Shown here: in pieces, positions 57,970 through 64,000 of the stretch
How the letters are laid out: each line of letters starts with the position of its first letter
Position numbering within the stretch: position 1 is the first letter of the stretch
Source of the DNA: Mesostigma viride
Lineage: Eukaryota > Streptophyta > Mesostigmatophyceae > Mesostigmatales > Mesostigmataceae
Direction of reading: 5' to 3'
Length of the DNA: 64,000 nt
Assembly (NCBI GenBank): GCA_009746045.1
Contig: RPFO01000164.1
Coordinates: forward strand, 1,000,256 to 1,064,255
Made by a program: the position numbers and the translations under genes
Notes under the pieces: generated by a model
Told to the model about the DNA's origin: nothing
The model's input: only the letters and a program-made list of their open reading frames with translations
Database searches by the model: none

Positions 57970-59935
57970 CGAGCCACGAGATAGCCATGGCTGACGGCGG
58001 AGCTCATAACTTTCACGTTTGAGCACCGAATTTAGCCGTGAATATCACAATCGATGCGTCTTTCTACGACGCACATGCTGATATAATTTTCCGACGCTAT
58101 TACGCAATATACGATGAGCAAACGTCTCTCGACGCAACGCAGCCTGGCGGCTGCGCTCGGCAATGCAAATACGCCTGCAGCTTCGGCTGCAGCTTCGCCC
58201 ACCGGCCCAGATGGCAACGGTGACACTAGTAGTGCACTGGTGCTCGCCCAGCCTCCCGGGCTTGCCTCGCCATCTGCATCGCCTGAGCCTAAGCGCAGTC
58301 GCTCTGCTGAGCCGCCCTGGGAAGAGACCTCCTTCGACGTCAACAGCTCCGGCTTCTGGCAACGCAGCCCCGGTCGGTTCATGGAAGACGTGTTTCACGG
58401 CAATCACGCCTCGCTTCTAGCCCTGTGCGTGTACCTCACGTCCCACAACCGCGGCCGCGGGCCTGGTAATGGCCAGCTTGTCGACCCCGCCGACACTCTC
58501 CCCGTCCTTCCCCGCATGAGTCGCCCCAATCTCCAACGCTTCGCCCTCTGCTCCCTTGTTGGACGCTCCGAAACCGAGATCTGGGCTCCCAAACCGCCCC
58601 CCTCCACCTTCCCCACCGAAGCCACCATCCGCACCCTCCTCAAGGAAGCTTTCGAGCAGCACGTGACCCCTCTTGCCGCAGATGTGGCGGCAATTGGTGG
58701 CACGCTGGCTGCTGAGCTTCCCACCATCCCCACCGCCACCGCCACCCTCCTCGCCTCCACCCCCCCCCCCCTCCGCCTCCACCGACTCCATCACCGCCCA
58801 GCTCCGCGACATCGACCAGCGCCTCAAGGATAATGCAATCGCTATCGAGGTCTTGCAGAACACGGCAGGCCTCACCGCCCAGGCAGTGAAGGACATTGCC
58901 GCCAAGCCAGCCTCGGCTGGCCCGGCCGGCGATGCTCCTCCCATCACGACCTGGGCGGACATGCTTAAGCAACATACCACCTCCACCACCTCCGCCGTCG
59001 CAGCCCAGCTCCAGCGGCAGACGCTTGACCTCCGCGAGGAGGCCGAGCTCGCCAAGCGCAGCCTCAACGCCATACTCAAGAACTTGGACATGGAAGAAGG
59101 TGAGAATTCCGAGAAGCTTGCACGTGCGTTTGAGAGCAAAATCCTTGCACGCATGGGCCTTCTTGGTGAGATCAAGCTGACCGCCCACCGCCTCCCCCGC
59201 GCGCGGGGTAAGGCAGGGGCGCCTCCGCTTCTTCTCATCTTTGATAGCCCAGCGGACAAGATTTCGTTTCTCAGACGCCGCAAGCGGCTCGCGAATACTC
59301 CCTTCACCGTGGACGACGACTTGACCCTGGCACAGCAACAACGGCGACGGGAGCTATGGCCGACCTACACCCAGCTCCGGCAGACCAAGGCGGGCCAGCC
59401 GGTGTACTGGAAGGGGGCGGCCATCTACGTCGGCCACAAGCCCTGGCAAGCGACCCCCTCGACCACCGCGGCCCCAGCAACTCCAGCCCCAGCCTAGGGG
59501 AATACAGCAGTAGTGTAGAATAGTTAGACAGTGGCCTTGTACATGCCCGCCTACTACAGGCACTATACCAGCTTAGGCCTAGCCTTTTTAGTCATGTCCA
59601 TGTGTGCCTATGATGAGCCACACTCCAGACGATGCCTAGTTTTATTCAGTAATGCTGTGCCCATGCAGAGAGCTGCTCTCTGCTGAGAGGCCACGCTCTA
59701 GTTTTTGTATAGCCATGATGATCTTCCCCCTCACAGGCATGCTCCCCCCCTTACCCGGGCATAGCGTGATAGACCATGAGGGTGCGGGTGCCCTGGTGCA
59801 CCTAGCGCAGGGGTAGCTTACATTCCCACCCTTGCATGAAGTAGCCTAGAATGTATTAAAAGCCATATGCCCCTTCTCAGGGCTATGTGCTACATCTACT
59901 CCCAACGGAGTGATGTTGATAATTAATTAATTAAT
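57970..59935 (+). mobile_element. Family I ORF1-only element, full length, copy C
   Basis: Its structure is identical to copy A: 5' UTR (GATAGCCATGGCTGACGGCG), ORF1 from ATG 58114 to TAG 59495, 3' UTR, hairpin ACTCC-CAAC-GGAGT (59898-59911) and a TTAA tail (59920-59935). ORF1 has a single break: frame 58114-58833 must switch to frame 58673-59497 within a run of about 12 C near 58770. One base there would restore a protein of about 460 residues, and homopolymer miscalling could explain it. The C-terminal part is fully open (MLKQHTTSTTSAVAAQLQRQ, FESKILARMGLLGEIKL, DDLTLAQQQRRRELWPTY). No RT follows. Confidence 0.85.
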
Positions 59936-60327
59936 AACCTGTTGCATGGTTGTTTGTTTCAGTTAATAAGGGTGGAAAGAGGATCGATTCAAGTGAAGAA
60001 CTGAAACGAACAACGTCCAATTGAAAGCTGCTCGCTTCTCCTTTTAACCTAGCCAGCCGTCATGCAAGACGACAAGCTGTGGGCAGTGCCGACATTCACA
60101 AATCGGCACATAATGCATGCATTGAGCACTGTCAATTGTCACTTTGCTGGAACTATCGCAGCCAAACCATTGACGAACCGTCATTGCACAAGCCAGTGCG
60201 ACACAACCTGCTGAAACACAAACGGTGCAGTCCGTACTGCCAAGTGTGCTGAACACATTGAGCCACAATCCACATGCAGCCACGTGTGCTGTCAAAATCT
60301 CAGCAAATTTGGCGCGGACCAATACCA

Positions 60328-61566
60328 AAGAGACAACCAGCGCAGGCCAGAAATCGGGAGAATCCGGACCATGGTAGCTCGAGCCTGCCGTTATCTTTTC
60401 CGCGTTTTCGAGTCGTTCAGGATGATGAAGATGAATGGTGATGGAAATGTGTATCCTTGTGCATTGAAATTATGGCTGGCTTACGTGTGGAGCGACTAGA
60501 TGACCTAGACGGTGGGGCCGGAAACAGCATGCTTGATCAGGGCGTGTGTTTCTAGGGCCTAACTGGCCGGGAGTGTCTAGTGGTTCGAGCACCATTGCTG
60601 CGATCGCTCTCCCACCATTTACGAGGAAATACCCGCAAATGGAAAACCACTGAAAAGGTCTAGCTAGTCAGTCATCACGTTAGCCATGCCATGATTCCAA
60701 ACGTCCAAGAACTGCACACGGTGCAAAGGCAAAAAGCCGGAGGACAGCACTTTCAAATGTGCGGCGGGAACCAAAAGCCCGCGGATGCCAGAAAACATCG
60801 TGTTGCGGCAGCGACGCGACGATGTGGACAACGAATCCAGTGCCAAGCTCGGAACGGCCGCAAAGGAGATCTGGCATCACAGGGTTCAGATGTGCGGAGA
60901 TACTATGCGATCCAGCCGGTCCACGACCTGTTTGTAGAGCTTGTGCCAAGGGGCAGCACCGAACAGATGTGGGTGATACAATACAACCACCGCCGCCAAT
61001 TCCAAGTGGACGGCACTCCACAAAGATCTCACAATGGTCCCGAGAAGAAAAGGCAAATATCTCCGCCTCAGTCAGACGTTATGGTACGGTGTGCGACAAG
61101 CGTAGTACTCCATTGCATGCCCATGCGCATGACACGCAAGCTAGTGCACTTACTTGCAAGCGTAGGGATATGTGTTACAATCCTCCCCACGGAGATATGT
61201 CATTAATGAATCGATTTCAAATGTGCGGCGCGAACGTCCACGTCGGCCACAAACCATCACGTAGCGACATGACGACCAGTGGTCATATACTTACATGGTC
61301 CGGATTCTCCCGATTTCTGGCCTGCGCTGGTTGTCTCTTTGATATACTTACATATTTCTGGCCTGCGCTGGCCCACCGTCTAGGTCATCTAGTCGCTCTA
61401 CACGTAAGCCAGCCATAATTTCAATATGCACAAGGATACACATTTCCATCACCATTCATCTTCATCATCCTGAACGACTCGAACACGCGGACAAGATAAC
61501 GGCAGGCTCGAGCTACCATGGTCCGGATTCTCCCGATTTCTGGCCTGCGCTGGTTGTCTCCTTGAT
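60328..61566. mobile_element. Zinc-finger repeat, copy 2, with about 150-bp inverted termini
   Basis: The left arm (60330-60485: AGAGACAACCAGCGCAGGCC .. AATTATGGCTGGCTTACGTG) recurs as its reverse complement at 61402-61566. Between them, 60697-60780 encodes SKNCTRCKGKKPEDSTFKC, continuing AAGTKSPRMPENIVLRQRRD to a stop near 60930; the second CxxC of copy 1 is lost here by a 6-nt deletion. Further open sequence at 60900-61080 (YAIQPVHDLFVELVPRG) is in another frame. Two extra partial termini lie at 61310-61350 and 61560-61600. Superfamily unknown. Confidence 0.55.
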
Positions 61567-61600
61567 ATTTCTGGCCTGCACTGGTTGTCTCCTTGATAAA

Positions 61601-61902
61601 CATTGGCCAAGTTAGCCAGCTAATCATGGTATGACTTTATTCAGCTTTGAGCCCCAAACTGCCAGCTTTGCCATGGGGCAGCTTTCATGCCTTAATCAAC
61701 CAGTCGATCTAGCTCATCAAGTTACCAAACATAGACCGCTAGGTATGTAAGGTATTCCACTCGACGGTAAGTTAGACTACTGCTTCGTGAATTACAATAC
61801 TCAGCCCCATATTACAAAAGAGTGCATGATTGTCTCAGTGATTTACAAACATCGCCAAGTGCCCCTGGAGTGCAAAATGGCAAGCGAAATGCGGTAGGAT
61901 TA
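61601..61902. other. 3' flank of the minus-strand gene
   Basis: No recognised feature; unique-looking DNA downstream of the stop at 61903. Confidence 0.45.
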
Positions 61903-62440
61903 TCATGCTGCAACGGTAACCGCCTCGGCACGCACACCCAGCGCATGCAGGATGAACCGACGTGCCGTATCCGCCGACCCACTCGGACGAGCAGCCACTG
62001 GCTCCCCATTCCCGTCCATGCTGCAGGGGTCAAACAGGGCTGAGTACGCGCCCCCCTGCTTCTTCCTCCGCCGACGGCCCTTACGAAACGATGCAAATGC
62101 CGTGTCACTCATGCCGTACATGCTGGCATACGCGTCCGCTCCCCCCCCGTACTCCACCTCGTCCCCCCCATGCTCCAGATCGTCCCAGTCCGCCCCCTCG
62201 TGATCCTCCTCGCCGCCGTACCCATGGTTGCTTGCATGGTCACTGTAGCCGTGGTTATAATGACCATGGTCAGTAAACCCGTAGTCCCGGCCGCCGCTCT
62301 CCTGCCGTTGGCGCAGCGCGCGCGCTCGGCCCGGGTACGCTGCGCTGGATAGGCCGAGCTGCCCAACGTACACGTGGCCACGGGTGGCAGGGGGGGGGCC
62401 TCTGCGCACGGCCAGGGGATCCCTGGAACCGCCGGTGCCG
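61903..62440 (-). CDS. Last exon of an unrecognised gene, Gly/His/Tyr/Asp-rich
   Basis: An open minus-strand segment runs from a good acceptor (AATTTATGCAG at 62441) to TGA at 61903-61905. It encodes about 178 residues: GHVYVGQLGLSSAAYPGRAR, a low-complexity stretch rich in Tyr, Gly, His and Asp (YGFTDHGHYNHGYSDHASNH), an acidic GADWDDLEHGGDEVEYGGG, MSDTAFASFRKGRRRRKKQG (a basic cluster, possibly a nuclear localisation signal) and ARRFILHALGVRAEAVTVAA. Its GC-rich third positions match the real exons in this window. Upstream exons would lie beyond the minisatellites at 62500-64000. I do not recognise the family and no function is assigned. The acceptor choice is the main uncertainty. Confidence 0.45.
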
Positions 62441-62512
62441 CTGCATAAATTGCCAACGTTCACCGACACGGGCACCTGCGATGGTGGTGGCGTGCAACGG
62501 GTCATGTGGGCA

Positions 62513-62868
62513 CCGTGAGGATGTTGATGTGGTTGCTGGTATGAGAGCTTAAGAGTGTTGATGTGGTTGCTGGTATGAGAGCTTAAGAGTGTTGATGTGG
62601 TTGCTGGTATGAGAGCTTAAGCGTGTTGATGTGGTTGCTGGTATGAGAGCTTAAGAGTGTTGATGTGGTTGCTGGTATGAGAGCTTAAGAGTGTTGATAT
62701 GGTTGCTGGTATGAGAGCTTAAGAGTGTTGATATGGTTGCTGGTATGAGGGCTTAAGAGTTTTGATGTGGTTCCTGGTATGAGAGCTTAAGAGTGTTGAT
62801 GTGGTTGCTGGTATGAGAGCTTCAGAGTGTTGATGTGGTTGCTGGTATGAGAGCTTAAGAGTTGGGGG
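62513..62868. repeat. 34-bp minisatellite (GTTGATGTGGTTGCTGGTAT)
   Basis: About ten and a half tandem units vary at GATGTG/GATATG and AAGAG/AAGCG. There are no spacers. Confidence 0.96.
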
Positions 62869-63274
62869 ATTCATGGTTGCTTGGATGCAATGGATGCAGC
62901 GCTGGCCAAGCAAAACCAAGCAGAGCAGGGATAGAAGCAGGACCCAGAAGTCAAAGCAGTCGCTTCGACCAGAAAGAAAGAGGCCTTGCTGCTCCCAAAC
63001 TGCTGTCCCATTTGGTCAATACACCCTTATGCTTGCCATCTCTGTCTGTATGACCTACGGGTTACGACCTATCAACGTATGCATTTGGGCCCACCTATCA
63101 GTAAGAAAGCTCCGCAGTCACATATAACTTTCAAAGCAAAAGTCCCACATTTGCCATAGCCCAGCTAACCCCATACAGAAAATGGCTCGTGGTCTCTTTT
63201 TCTTGTCGCCAAGGCTTATCGCAGGCAGGGGCGCATACACGTCTGGCCCACCCCTCCCACACGCGCGGCAATCA

Positions 63275-63490
63275 TGGACCGCTGCGATAGACCGCTGTCG
63301 TAGCAATAGACCGCTGCCATAGACCACAGTAGTAGCAAAAGACCGCTGTCATAGACCGCTGTCAAAAACCGCAGTAGTAGCAAAAGACCGCTGCGATAGA
63401 CCGCTGTCGTAGCAATAGACCGCTGCCATAGACCGCAGTAGTAGCAAAAGACTGCTGTCATAGACCACTGTCGTAGCAATAGACCGCTGA
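63275..63490. repeat. Compound repeat of ATAGACCGCTG units
   Basis: Units such as CATAGACCGCTGTCGTAGCA and GCAGTAGTAGCAAAAGACCG are arranged in a higher-order repeat of about 110-120 bp occurring roughly twice. Confidence 0.88.
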
Positions 63491-63744
63491 AATTCGTGTT
63501 GCCGACCAGCACCACGCAAGAACAACGCCCACAACACTGACATCAGTGCGCACCACGTGCATGGATGCCCCTCAGGCCACATAGACCAGGTGATCGAAGT
63601 ATAGAAGAGGTGGTCGGCAGCCCACGTGGCTGGTCGCTGCTTCAAGCTGGTCCTGGACCATGAGCCTCCTATCTCACATGGCGCTGCACACGCCTTGTCC
63701 CTGCACACATGCCTCCTATCTCGCATGGCGCTGCACACGCATCG

Positions 63745-64000
63745 TCCTTCTAGGATATCCTAGTAAACACGTATCCTAGTCATACATATATCCTAGTAAA
63801 CACGTATCCTAGTAATACATATATCCTAGTAAACACGTATCCTAGTAATACATATATCCTGGTAAACACGTATCCTAGTAATACATATATATCCTAGTAA
63901 ACACGTATCCTAGTAATACATATATCCTAGTAAACACGTATCCTAGTAATACATATATCCTAGTAAACACGTATCCTAGTAATACATATATCATAGTAAA
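63745..64000. repeat. 33-bp minisatellite running off the window
   Basis: About eight units of ATCCTAGTAAACACGTATCC plus TAGTAATACATAT are nearly identical. The array continues past the window end, so its true length is unknown. Confidence 0.95.

Noticed and set aside
62513-64000. CRISPR-like regular repeats
   Set aside because: Units are directly tandem with no unique spacers and the genome is eukaryotic; these are minisatellites. The same applies to 9299-9606.

Overview
The window is nuclear DNA of a eukaryotic phototroph, most likely a green alga or an early-diverging member of the green lineage. The evidence is GT-AG introns in every gene, a plastid-type ribosomal protein uL10 with an N-terminal targeting extension, a plant HMA1-type metal ATPase, and a plant-like cytosolic eL24. 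Coding exons are short and GC-rich. Introns are long and full of minisatellites, microsatellites and homopolymer C tracts. I cannot name the species.

Layout. 88-3273 (+): cytosolic ribosomal protein eL24, first codons outside the window. 3978-4752: two opposed 3' fragments of a non-LTR retrotransposon. 5354-11571 (-): a multi-exon gene with a probable DPY30/RIIa-like segment and EF-hands. 12993-13843 (-): another decayed non-LTR fragment. 14690-29220 (+): a complete 14-exon P1B-4/HMA1-type ATPase, 1131 residues in a model whose exon phases all agree. 29221-31350: no gene recognised apart from one orphan exon candidate. 31359-46054: a dense nest of mobile DNA. It holds L1-ORF1p-like elements, a reverse transcriptase fragment, a non-autonomous piggyBac-like element with a Tc1/mariner-like MITE inside it, and a repeat encoding a small zinc finger. 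46496-49714 (-): a small membrane protein gene I cannot name. 51815-55480 (+): plastid uL10. 56286-61600: more retroelements, including an ORF1-RT chimera and a near-complete ORF1-only element. 61903-62440 (-): the last exon of an unrecognised gene. 62441-64000: minisatellites.

Two patterns stand out. First, several introns open with a tandem repeat whose unit contains the end of the upstream exon plus the 5' splice site, so the donor is reiterated 3 to about 12 times. In two genes the unit is 33 bp and stays open in frame, so use of a downstream donor would lengthen the protein by 11-residue steps. Second, the retroelements end in a short hairpin followed by a microsatellite tail. An ORF1-only family without RT and an RT-bearing family share the core CTCC-CAAC-GGAG, which suggests trans-mobilisation. 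Tail sequence varies, (TTAA)n, (TTA)n, (AATTC)n or (AATTT)n, even within one family.

The host genes do not form a pathway. eL24 acts in cytosolic translation and uL10c in plastid translation. The HMA1-like ATPase probably moves metal ions across a plastid envelope membrane. Exon coordinates were derived by hand from splice consensus, reading phase and family conservation. No promoter, tRNA gene or rRNA could be supported.
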